A stretch of 64,000 nucleotides of DNA from Rhodeus uyekii (lineage: Eukaryota; Chordata; Actinopteri; Cypriniformes; Acheilognathidae). Positions 53,905 through 64,000 of the stretch are shown one piece after another. The notes beneath the pieces were generated by a model. The model saw only the letters and a program-made list of their open reading frames with translations. It was not told the DNA's origin and did not search any database. The stretch covers positions 4,477,467-4,541,466 of the forward strand of contig JAWRVZ010000041.1 in NCBI GenBank assembly GCA_037043235.1. The letters run 5' to 3'. The translations under genes were made by a program, and so were the position numbers. How positions within the stretch are numbered: the stretch's first letter is position 1; each line of letters opens with the position of its first letter.

Positions 53905-56900
53905 ATGGTCCGCGCAAGAAGGTTAGTAGTACACCAGTTTGTCATCGTTTCTGCTCGCTAATACAATGGTTGCACTTTGAGCAGATATATCAGTCCTTTA
54001 AACATACAAAAAAGTAGTTACATTTCTGGACATCTATCTATCATCTGTCTGTCAACAAATGCTTTTTTCATTCTTAATTTCAAAGGGCAGTAAAAAAGCC
54101 TAGAGCAAAGAAGCACCAAGAATACGACAGTGATGATCCTGAAGCTTATAAAGATGAAGCAATTCCAGATAAGGTTACTTGTTTTTATTTCATAAACTAT
54201 ATATATTTTATCTTTAAACCGATATTCTGGCTGTAAACATCTTTGTGTTTTCTCATCAGAAATCAACAACATATCTGGAGGATAAAATAGATAAATTCCA
54301 CAATGAAAAAATCTCAGTGAGTTCTATTTTCTTCATGTTCTGTCTTCAGTCATGATATAATCCTAGGACATATTTGACCTTTGACTTCGGTCTGTAGAAT
54401 CTCTTGGCTGGAGGGGTGCAGGAAGACCATGATGAGGAGGATGAATATAGAGCTGTAAGTAAACAATTGCAGAACAATATATAACTGGCAGCATGACTTT
54501 TTATTACTGGTAATAGGGTGACCATTTCAGGTTTTTTTAAGATCACCATTACTTTTTTTGTTTAGGAGGAGGTCATGCCTCTGACACTTTCTAATTCAGA
54601 GGATGATGATAACGAAGAAGAGGAGGAGGATGAGGAGACAGACATGGAGAGTGATCTTGAAGGAAAGAAAGATGATGGTAATGTTTTAAAGATATTCCAG
54701 ATATAACTGTTTGTGTGTGTAATGTGTTTCACACTACAGTGTACTTAAAGAAACATTTTCAAAAAGCACGTAAGAATATTTTATTGTCACTGACACTTCC
54801 ATTTCCATTCTTCCAGATCTTCCAAATGACATGGCTTGGGGAGACAAAAAGAAGATTTATTATGAATCTGATTATGCCACTAAAAGTACGCATTTCTTTC
54901 ATTTAACATACATGTGTTGAATATAGATTTGTGGTGTATTATGAAATGTATAATATATACATTTATAGCTTGTTTTGATTTGTATATTGTGCAGAGGGAA
55001 AATCTCTTGAAGAGATTGAAGCAGAAGACAAAGAAGAGGAAGAGGAGGCCAAAAACATTCAAAGGAGATTGGCAGCCAATCTGAGCGAGGAAGACTATGA
55101 TCTAAATCTGCTTGAGGTACTACTTTCTTTTTTTTTCTCCGAAAGACATTGGTAGGGTTTAGGTTTTTCTGTCATATTTCAGTCTTTGTCCTGTGGTTTA
55201 TTAGGAGTTTGCATCAGAGGCTGAAGTGGGGAAGGAGGTTGAAAAAGAGATTGTGAAGGATTTGAAGACCATGTCACAGAAGGAAAAGTTCAAACTGCTG
55301 AAGAAAGAATCACCAGAGTTGTTGGAACTTATTCAGGACTTTAAAGCAAAGGTAAAGGCTCACAGGAATGACATTTGTGTATTAAGAGTTTCCCTTCAGT
55401 GCTGTTGTATTGCTAAATGTGAGTATTTTTTGCATACTCAGCTTACAGAATTGAGGGATGAAGTTCAGCCCCTCGTGGAGATGGTCAAAGATGGACGGAT
55501 TCCTCCTGGAAAGGCGAGTTAAATCTACTTCATTATAGCCATAAATATTTATAATATTAATATTTAATTTTGTTTTGTATTCTTTCTGTCCTCTAGGGTG
55601 CAAAATACCTCATTACGAAACAGCAACTTTATCTTAAGTAAGCCTTACCTAAATCCTGCTATACACTCTTATTCTATTGTAGTATTTAGATGATGTAATA
55701 TTTACATTTTGTAGCACAAACACCACCATTCAAAAGTTTTTGGTCCGTAAGATTTTTTTTAAATAAATAACTTTTATTCAGCAAGGATGCGTTAATATGC
55801 TGTTCTTTTAAGCTTTCAATTAATCAAAAGAATCCTGCAAAAGGCTATATCACATTTTCCACAACAATATTAAACAGCACAACTGCCATTACAGGAATAA
55901 ATTACATTTTAGTAATATTACGATCATGATTTTGTCATTTAATATTGTCAATTTATTTATTTTTTTGCCAGCAAGTGGGCCGATTCTGATACAGTTTTTT
56001 TTTTTAAAGCAAATTGATTTGATGCTTATTTGCAATATATCTATAGTCATTTGAGGCAATCACTGCATTTGATCCAAACAAAGATGCTACACACGTGTAA
56101 CATGAGCAGTCGTTTTAAATTTAAATTAGACATGCATAATTTCAAGCTTTAAAGCAAAAACAGCATGGTCTGACTTTAGCTTTGTGAAACATGCCTGCAC
56201 AAAACAAAAACAGCAGACGGACTGAATGAAAATGAAAACTCGCTCTCTCTTAATAGGTGCCGGTTAACGGCAGCGATATAGCAGTTTCTTGGTTATCTCT
56301 CCTGATCTGAACAATGGCTGTGCTGAAAGGCAGTGGATGTGGCAAAAGGTCTTTACAATTGGTCGCGAAAGCTACCCATTAGGGGCTAATGTCTGTTGTA
56401 GCGTTGTGTACCTTTCAGAACAACCATTACTTCAACCTGCAACTATCCATGTCTTGCTGACTAAAGAAAGCAGCGCTGAGCTTTGAGACATGTAGAGGTG
56501 AGAGGGAAAGAAAAAGCAATCTCAACTTTTCTTAAGACCGTCCGTTCCCTTCAGAGATGCATTCATTTAAACTCCACCTCATTTTCAATACTTGTATATT
56601 TTCCAATATTTCAAGCATCGTGAATGTGAGTTTGCTGTGCCTGGTACAGTATTTTCTCTGCTGTCGCGTCTGTGCTCTCCTCTCTTCTTTATGTCTAGCT
56701 TCAACATGTACTGTCCCTGGCCTGTGTTAACATTCTGTTTGAAAACTTCATAATATTTCCACACAAACGTCATTTTGGGAAATTATTGCAGTTTAGTTTG
56801 TGTGTAAGTCTGGATCAAAGATAGGATCAAAAAACAAAGCATAGCCAGTCGACCAGCGCATCGAAATATTACTGTTTTTACTGTATTTTTGATTAATAAA

Positions 56901-58073
56901 TTAAGCTTTGGTGAACAGAAGATACTTCTTTCAAAAACATTTAAATATAATATTGACCCCAATCTTTTGAACAATATTGCAGTTCTTTTTTTCACTATGA
57001 ATATTTGCTTCTTTCCAGCTATTGCACAAACATTAGTTTTTATTTGGTTCTAAAAGCAAAGCGGATTCCAGCACACAACCATCCTGTGATTGAGAGATTG
57101 CTGACCTACAGAAATGTAAGTACTATCAAAATTTTTTTTTTTTAAATGACAGGTATTCATTAAAAAAAGCTTTCAAGACTTCATCTCATTATCACATTCA
57201 CAGCTGATAAATGACCTAGGAGCAGTAGATGCTCGACTGGCTCCTCAACTGCGACAGCTTCTCTATGGAGAACAGCAAGACAGAACTGCAAGGAGATCAG
57301 CGGGCCGCAAACATTCCAATGTAATTACTTCTCCCTTTTAATACATGTCAGTATTACCACTGGCTCCAATTTTGCTGAGTGTGACGTGTGTTTATTTTAG
57401 GTATCAGAAGAGGCTGAGTTGGAAGAAGTTGAGGAGTCCGGCTCGGACGAGGAAGCAAATCTGCGTTTCTACAACGCCATGGTGGAGAAGCAGAAACTCA
57501 AGAGGAAAAAGAACGAGATGCAAAACGAAGAGGGGTGAGTCCGTTCTCAACATTCAGCCCTTGTGGTTTGTCATAAATAATGTTTCAGAAACCTTACTTC
57601 ACTGACTGCATTACCAGATTGGTGGAAGAGGAAGGAGATGCTAAAAGGAGGATCACCTATCAGGTGAGGTCATTCATCTCGCACCCATACAACTTTTCAG
57701 AAATCTTAAGCAACAATTGACCTGAAAGTTACAGTATACAATGTTACGGACAGTGTCATCATATTCACATTATATGTTTTGTTAAAAGATGTCCAAAAAC
57801 AAAGGGCTCACACCCAAGAGAAAGAAGATTGACCGCAATCCCAGAGTCAAACACAGAGAGAAGTTCAGACGTGCCCAGATTCGTCGTAAGGGTCAGGTAA
57901 GTGTCACAGGATTCATTCGTTTATATTACTTTCATTTGTAAATCGTCGTCCCAAACAGACACTGATTTCAAATGATTTGTCAGGTTCGCGAGGTGCGGCG
58001 CGAGGAGACGAGATATAGTGGAGAATGGTCTGGTATTCGTGCTGGAGTTAAGAGGAGCGTCAAACTCAAGTGA
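53905..58073 (+). CDS. utp3: UTP3 / SAS10 small-subunit processome protein, complete (16 exons, 457 aa)
   Basis: Nucleolar component of the U3-containing processome that makes 18S rRNA. Exons: 53905-53921, 54086-54173, 54260-54316, 54398-54454, 54566-54677, 54817-54885, 54995-55116, 55205-55351, 55442-55513, 55597-55637, 57019-57115, 57204-57320, 57401-57534, 57618-57663, 57789-57896, 57984-58073. They total 1374 bases with frame kept throughout. Features: basic start MVRARRAVKKPRAKKHQEYD; a Glu/Asp-rich segment; WGDKKKIYYESDYAT; the Sas10/Utp3/C1D helical domain (about 205-320, KESPELLELI, PGKGAKYL, YCTNISFYLVLKA); and the C-terminal Sas10 block GLTPKRKKIDRNPRVKHREK ending RSVKLK. Mammalian UTP3 is about 479 residues. 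Intron 9 has a GC donor; intron 10 (1.4 kb) is filled with nested repeats. Confidence 0.94.
55726..56990. repeat. CAAAAGTTTGGGG-family repeat split by a later insertion
   Basis: Left part about 55726-55925 starts CATTCAAAAGTTTTTGGTCC. The right part, about 56864-56985, ends ATTGACCCCAATCTTTTGAA. In other copies these parts adjoin; here about 940 bp of unrelated sequence lies between them, inside utp3 intron 10. Confidence 0.6.
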
Positions 58074-58203
58074 TCAATCTACAGATGACACTCATCCAAA
58101 CTGGAATGTGATATTAAACTTTTCTGGTGTTTCTGTTTATACTCAGTCACAGATATCAACAGGTGGAAAATATGTTTTATGCAACAGCTCAAATAACAAA
58201 TTC

Positions 58204-58209
58204 AATAAA
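58204..58209 (+). terminator. utp3 polyadenylation signal
   Basis: AATAAA 131 bases after the utp3 stop codon. Confidence 0.65.
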
Positions 58210-58376
58210 ATCTCAAAGTTCTGATTTTTGGTGATGGATGCAGTGTTTTAAAAAAAAAATGTACTTCAAAAGTACTAAAGTGTTCAATGTTTATTGCAGA
58301 TAGAACCTTTTTTATATATATTACATTTAATTTACACCAGCAGCTGTTAAAGTGTAATTTGTTGCAGACACTCAAT

Positions 58377-58382
58377 TTTATT
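58377..58382 (-). terminator. Possible ppcs polyadenylation signal
   Basis: AATAAA on the minus strand about 370 bases after the ppcs stop. With the utp3 signal it would leave about 170 bp between the two convergent transcripts. Confidence 0.4.
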
Positions 58383-58753
58383 AATAATAACAGATTTAAG
58401 ATACTAAGCAAGTATCTATGATTCAGGTGATCTCTACTGAAGCATCATTTTGTTTTTAAATATTTAACCAGGAGAGATCCTCATTGAGATTAAAAACCTC
58501 TCCTGGTTAAATATATATTTTTATATTTAAAAGCCAAACAATGTAAACAAAACGAGCACAGGAAATTATTAGATCTGTAATAAGACTATTTTCACAACAG
58601 CGCAAACGTCATTGGGAATGACCAGAAACGGAAGTCCATTTTTCAAGACAAGCTTCTCTGTTCAAATTTGAACCATAACAAGTCAGAACAAATCCCACAT
58701 CTGCCTGAAAGAGCAAGTTGAGCCTACATGCTAGGAAATCACAGCAAGGTTTT

Positions 58754-60187
58754 TCATACTCGAGACATAAATTGACTGTGTGCTGCAGTCAGATTACTGA
58801 CAATCCTGTCTTCGATTTCTATATCTTTCTGCACTTCCTCATCTGTGAGGACCAGCTCATGTTGAGTGTCTTTGGTGACGACAACCACATAACCACGGCG
58901 TGTGTCAAGAACGTTCGCAACCACTGCTTGGTGGTTGTAGGTTTCTAAGGCACGCCGAGCTCGCTCTAAAAGGATAGAGGGGTCTGTTTCCAGCTTGAAA
59001 GAGATGACAAATGCCTGAGGTGCCCAGTCCTTCACCAGTGGGGACAGCATCTTGGGAACCATCTTCATACTTATCTAAATATCATAAAAAAACAGATTAA
59101 TAACTTGTCATATGTTGTTTGGAGCCAAGATGAACTAAATGTAGACCAGCACAGGGGTCTAGACTAGCTAACTAACTAAATTGTAAAGGAGTGCTGGGAA
59201 AAGTAAAAAAATAAACAAATGAAAATAAATCATATTTAATTAAAATAATACATCAAACAGTAAAGTATTATAGTGAGTACAAAAAGTCGTAATGTAATAA
59301 AATCTAAATGTTAAACATAATATTAACTTTATATAAATTTGGGTCTTTATCCATTAAAATATATAGCTGAATTTCACATTTTACCCTTGCTTAAGGATGA
59401 TCATATTTGCCGATCCGTGGTTTCTAAAAAATATATTTAGAATAAATAAAATATTGGTATTTTTATACTACACCTGAAGTGGCCCATTAGAGGACTGAAT
59501 TTTATGTTCAGGCATTTCAGATGCTGGGATGTAGAAATCAGAAACCGCAGCGGCCAAATAAAACATAGCCTTGGACCCTAGGAGGGAAAACAGAATTAAT
59601 TATAACTACAAAGTCATTCAGAGTAAGGTCATCAAAAAGTGTCTTTGTTCACCTATGGAGTTTAATGCTTGTGCTGCAGCTTTGAGAAGATGGAGATACT
59701 CGGACAAGGTGTTGAACTCCACCGGCAACAGTAATCCTGCTGCTTTCACTGCCTGATAGCGCTTTAATACCTTTGCTACGTTTGGAAGTGTGTTCTGATC
59801 CACAAGGACCTGAGCAGTGTCCTCCTTATCAGTCTCTAATCGTAAGCTATCGAGTAAATTGACCCCCGCGTATAGACGAGTGTATGGGTAGAGAGAACGA
59901 TGTCTGTGCAAAAATATCACTGCATAGCCCGAGTCCAGGAAATACTCAGCAGAGGACGCCCCTCGCCGGCCACTGCTGAAGTTATCCAGGAATCGTACCG
60001 TTCGGGATTCTAGGGGAACTTTAGTCCCTCCCGAGGTGATCAGAACTACTCTGCGCCCGGCCGACCAGTGACTCTCAGCAAATTCTGCCATGAGTTTCTT
60101 GACCTCCTCCACATGAGAAGGGACCGTGAACTCTTCACACAGTCTTCCATCCACTGCCCTTAAAGCGGAGGGGTCAGAGTGGGCCAT
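58754..60187 (-). CDS. ppcs: Phosphopantothenoylcysteine synthetase, complete (3 coding exons, 319 aa)
   Basis: Joins 4'-phosphopantothenate to cysteine in coenzyme A synthesis; cytosolic. Exons: 59653-60187, 59474-59577, 58754-59074; 960 bases in frame, TGA at 58754-58756. The nucleotide-binding signature VVLITSGGTKVPLE and the turn FLDNFSSGRRGASSAE (about 45-80) are intact. FLAAAVSDFY-type motif is present as YLAAAVSDFYIPASEMPEHK (about 183-202). KMVPKMLSPLVKDWAP and FVISFKLETDP follow in the last exon. Human PPCS is 311 residues. The start MAHSDPSALR was chosen because the splice acceptor TTTCAG lies seven bases before this ATG; the in-frame ATG further up (60226) is intronic. Tail-to-tail with utp3. 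Confidence 0.94.
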
Positions 60188-60586
60188 TGTAAACCTGAAA
60201 GAAAAAAAGGTTGTATCAATAGGCATGGGGTTATGAATGCCAATTTGGAATTAGAAATATGATAAAGATGATGATCTGTCAAATTCCAATATGGCGTTAC
60301 ATGCCACATAATTGTCACTGATTAACAAACTGTTGTCCGTCAACTATGAAATGAAGGTCGTATGACTATTTGACCAACTGCGTGCACTAATTCAAGGTTA
60401 AGTGTGAAAAAGTATCATAACTATCACCAGGAAAAAAACTAATGTATTTTCTTTTAACATAGGCACAACACTAATCTTGCGTTGTTACCTAAAAACAATA
60501 TAAAACATTATCGCTGTCAATTTATGCTGCGCTTGTTATCGCGCTGATATTGATAAATAAACAAAATAAGCTAAACGAAGGTTTAC

Positions 60587-60705
60587 CTGTTTGCCACTCA
60601 CAAACAAAAGGCGAAAGAATGTAATTAACTTGCGAATAATCCTTAAAAACTTGCACTGACTGTGTGCCAGATCTGCAGGAGCAGTTCCTGTAGCTTGTAG
60701 TGGCC
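60587..60705 (-). other. ppcs: Non-coding first exon of ppcs
   Basis: Donor AACAG|GTAAACC at 60587/60586 pairs with the acceptor at 60195-60196 just before the coding start. The transcription start is estimated. Confidence 0.5.
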
Positions 60706-60745
60706 AAATATGCGCATGCGCATTTTTGGCTGTTGCGATTGGCTC
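60706..60745 (-). promoter_or_regulatory. ppcs promoter: NRF-1 palindrome and inverted CCAAT
   Basis: TGCGCATGCGCA at 60711-60722, then GCGATTGGCT at about 60735-60744, which is a CCAAT box on the gene's strand. The same pairing of elements is seen at the rbm12 promoter. Confidence 0.6.
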
Positions 60746-61600
60746 TGTACGCTGTGTCAAATTACAAAATAAAGGTTCATAGATTACTGTACCTCCGCCT
60801 TTATCTGGATCATGGAACACAGTAATATGAAAGACAAAAGAAGTACACAAGAAAACAGAGATAAAAAAGGACAGTATACTACGTTATTTAGCTAATGTAT
60901 TTAATTTAATATTGTCCATGAATAGTGGTATAATTATCCATCCAATATACAAAACAACAACAACAAAACATTGCACTGTAGCTTTGTAGGAGAAAAGAGC
61001 TGAAAAATATTGGTAAAACGTGTAGTTCATCTCCAGGTTCGCAGAGGGCAGCATTGTTTAAGCAATGCGAAATCAGAAGTATTTCTACAGCTAAAAACTG
61101 TTGAAATTTTGCAAATATTAAGGGCTGGGGTAATAAAACGTAATATTATGAATGTTCCAACAAATAAAGTTGAAGGCATCATCTAACTCTCTATTAAAAG
61201 ATTCACAATAATGACGAAGATTAATAAATATTAACAAGTAAATGAAATAACAACTAAAGAAACTGTTATTTGAAAAGAGAAACACTTGGTGTATGAAAGG
61301 GTAATAATAAACAAGTGAGGAATGTTTTTCTTCCTTCAGAAAATGTGGCAACTAACTAATTTAAAAATTACTATTTGAAAGTTTGGTACTATTCTCACAC
61401 CTTCAGAAAATATTAGAATGTACCGTCGCTCATTTGACTTGGGCTTTATGATCCTTATTGTTATCAGCAGTAAAATTTCTTATGAATCGATTATATTTAA
61501 TATTCGAAGTCAGTTTTTATTGTTCGATATGACTGTGCGTATTACGATCATGGTAAATGTGAAAAGTAATTGATAATAATTCTCACTACAATATTTTTGC
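60746..61600. other. Intergenic, nothing recognised
   Basis: AT-rich sequence between divergent ppcs and the plus-strand gene at 61.6 kb. No repeat of a named family and no gene-like frame. Confidence 0.5.
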
Positions 61601-61956
61601 ATAATAAATGCACTACTTTCCGGCTGCAAGCCCTATCGCAGCTTGGTACAGCGGGCCGTTCTACGGCTAATGCCCAAAAGTAGTTCCGGATTTTCGATCC
61701 GCGCAATCCCCGGATGTTAGCTATTCAGAGAGAAAGACGAACGAGAGAGAGAGGGGGAGAGTGAGAGAGGCGGAGAAGCTAAGAGACGCTACGGACAAAC
61801 CGGTAAAGGGATTGCGGGTCTCAAACCCACGATAAACACGGGGAGCTGAGGCTCATTTCGAGGAGAGAGAGGGAGCTGTGATCGAAAAAAGGAAGGGGAG
61901 GGGACGGCTAACTTTGACAGACCTGCGCTGGCCTCCAGTAGCGGACACGAGCCTGG
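61601..61956 (+). promoter_or_regulatory. CpG-rich promoter and non-coding first exon of an unidentified gene
   Basis: Base composition changes sharply to CpG-rich at about 61620. An ETS-type AGTTCCGGATTT lies at about 61682-61693, then a purine-rich (GA)n stretch (61729-61775), then a donor GCCTGG|GTAAGT at 61956/61957. No long open frame begins in the exon, so translation probably starts in an exon beyond the window. The CpG-rich character continues into the intron to about 62.5 kb. Confidence 0.6.
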
Positions 61957-64000
61957 GTAAGTACGGGTGAACGTTATAAGCTCGCGACATGGAGCTCGCG
62001 AAGTTGAAGTCAGGGCCCGCGAAAAATGGACGACTTTAACTGTTAGTTGTGTGGTGTTGAAGTTCTAAGTAGAGACGGAGGACAGCCGTTCAGGCCTCAA
62101 GTGGTGTGTGGCTGCTGCCGCCACCGTCGGTCGGGGGCAGGTGGGGACACTGCATGCTCCACTGTCACAGGAGAACAAGTTTAGTTAGCAAGCCAGCTAG
62201 CCGCCAATACGGTTTTTGTCAGACAGGTAGCGAGAGTGAGCTGCTAATTAGCCGCCAGCTTTACTTTAGCTCGCCTGCTATTTGTTTGCTTATGTGACAG
62301 TCGTCTGACGTGAAATATTTGTGACTGAAACTCGGTCAGTAAGGCGAGCTGGAAGGGAGCTCTTCTGCCAAACGAGCAACTTTAGGTCCTGTCAACTCAC
62401 AGTAGTTGGAGGTGGAGGCCGTATCTATTAATATTTTGGAAACAGACGCGCGGCAGCTGCGTGTCACTTTAAATACGAATCCTGGCCAACTTGTGGTGCC
62501 ATCAGTATGCGTTAGAGCTCTGTTTTTTGTGCGGTAAGATGTTTTATTGAGATATTTAGTTTGAATGAAGTTGTGCATGAGTTGGTTACCTCTCTGGCAG
62601 CACGTACTGGAAGAATTCGCATTATAGGTTAATTCGACGACGAGCGATAATACTCATTAAAGTTTCTACTGTTCGGATCCCATGTATTGCCAGATTTGCA
62701 CGATTTCAGACACGCATCTTGGTAACCTTGTCATATCTAGTCAATGCTAGACTGGTCCCGCGTCTAGCCATCTGCTGGAATGTGACCCGCTGTCTGTATT
62801 TGGGGTTTCCCCTTTAGCTACTGCAAATAGAGATCTTTACTGTCATGTTGTGCCCCGTGTTGAATCTGCTCTATATCACTATGTCTAACGTTCATAACTT
62901 ATAAGGAGCTACCATAATTTGTCATTAAGCCAAGACACCACAAGTGATGGGTAACACATAGATATTACTGTACCTCCCCTGATGATTAATCACAGTGCAA
63001 TATGACCGTTGTTATGCATTGCAAGTTTTCTGAAATGGTATGTTTAAATATGCTAAACTCATTTGCATAATTTGTACTTTGTCAAGAAATATATAGTTTC
63101 GTTTTTGATATTAGATTTATAGGTTTTCACAGAAGGGATTTTGGATGTTTTTCATAACAGTCCTAATATTGTGAATTATTTTATTCCACGTTTTTAATTG
63201 TAGCATTTGTAATTTCTGCAGCAGAACACCTGAGCGTCACAAGCATTGCAGTGTACAAATTGTCACTGATATCTTGTGCATATGACAGATAAACTTGAAA
63301 CTAAATCAGAAAATATGACTATATATAAATTATGAATGAGAATATTCCCCTCAGTAAAGGCATCCGAATGTAGTTGAGAGTAAAACTGGAAAGTTTGGTG
63401 TAAGTGATTTAAGTAGAGATTTCATGTTTTTTTTCTGAGGGGAAAAAAAGCAAATTTTGAGAACATTTATAGATCTATTTTGTAACGAAAATGTACAGAT
63501 ACATTTAGAGAGGATGCAATTGTGGATGTTTTCTTACCACCACTAGTGTGAAAACATGTTATGGAACAAAACATCTCAAAATTGATCAGCGTATGGAAAA
63601 ATAAAACAATGGTTTTGCCTGTAGTTCACAACGACAACTTGTCTGCATATTTTTGCATGCATGTTACACTTGTAATGGCCTGATAAAGATTGACCATCAG
63701 CTTTCTATTAGTTATAATGGGTCGTCTCCCCCCCGCTCATTCACTTAAAGAGAATGGAGAGATGTTGAATTATGCACCAGCATGCTTAAAATATTGAATG
63801 ATGGACATATTGTGAACTACCCGAGACATATTTTCCCCACCCAGTCAGTGTGGCAGTACAATAGTGTGAAAGATTCACGTTAGCACCAGACTTGTTTGTC
63901 TCGGGGTTGTCATCTCACAGAACGCAGAAAATGATTGAACCATCAGTTGCCTGTCAGAACACGCCTGGTGGTTCTTGTGCTGAAACTGATGCCTTTTAGG
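61957..64000 (+). other. First intron of the unidentified gene
   Basis: Runs to the window edge. CpG-rich to about 62.55 kb, then ordinary AT-rich DNA. No further exon, transposon or RNA gene was recognised; the small open frames here have no supporting features. Confidence 0.5.

Noticed and set aside
60188..60226. Upstream in-frame ATG extending ppcs
   Set aside because: It falls in the intron before the acceptor TTTCAG at 60195-60196.

Overview
The window looks like nuclear DNA of a cyprinid-type bony fish. It is AT-rich, its genes are split by many short introns, and it holds abundant (TA)n/(CA)n microsatellites. The short interspersed repeats are the kind I associate with carp-family genomes: elements with CAAAAGTTTGGGG ends, elements starting AAAGGGATAGTTCACCC, and a tRNA-derived SINE ending in the GCAGACGCTTTTATCC motif. 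There is no bacterial or viral gene content. I built all gene models by hand, from splice sites plus conservation of reading frame.

Layout: (1) 1-10.03 kb, minus strand: the first two coding exons of an ASAP-family Arf GTPase-activating protein (probably asap3), separated by a 9.5 kb intron full of repeats, with its promoter near 10.0 kb. (2) 10.03-12.8 kb: repeat-rich intergenic DNA. (3) 12.94-35.03 kb, minus: a complete 46-exon type-II ferlin of 2029 residues, assigned as fer1l4 from its position beside cpne1/rbm12. The human counterpart is a non-coding pseudogene. (4) 36.52-42.12 kb, minus: a copine (cpne1), 534 residues, with two homologous, phase-matched versions of one C2B exon. (5) 45.50-48.10 kb, minus: rbm12, a single coding exon of 865 residues, with leader exons at 50.7 and 52.6 kb. 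(6) 53.91-58.07 kb, plus: utp3/sas10, 16 exons, 457 residues, with one GC-AG intron. (7) 58.75-60.19 kb, minus: ppcs, 3 coding exons, 319 residues, tail-to-tail with utp3. (8) 61.6-64 kb, plus: a CpG-rich promoter, a non-coding first exon and the start of the first intron of an unidentified gene.

Functionally the neighbours are unrelated: membrane traffic (ferlin, copine, ASAP), RNA binding (rbm12), ribosome assembly (utp3) and coenzyme A synthesis (ppcs). fer1l4-cpne1-rbm12 is the conserved human 20q11 block. Three promoters (asap, rbm12, ppcs) carry the same NRF-1-type palindrome GCGCATGCGC. A fourth perfect copy sits inside a Tigger-like transposon in a fer1l4 intron. The most interesting points are the duplicated copine C2B exon, the intact fer1l4, the probable shared leader of rbm12 and cpne1, and a foldback element with long subrepeated arms at 7.1-8.4 kb.
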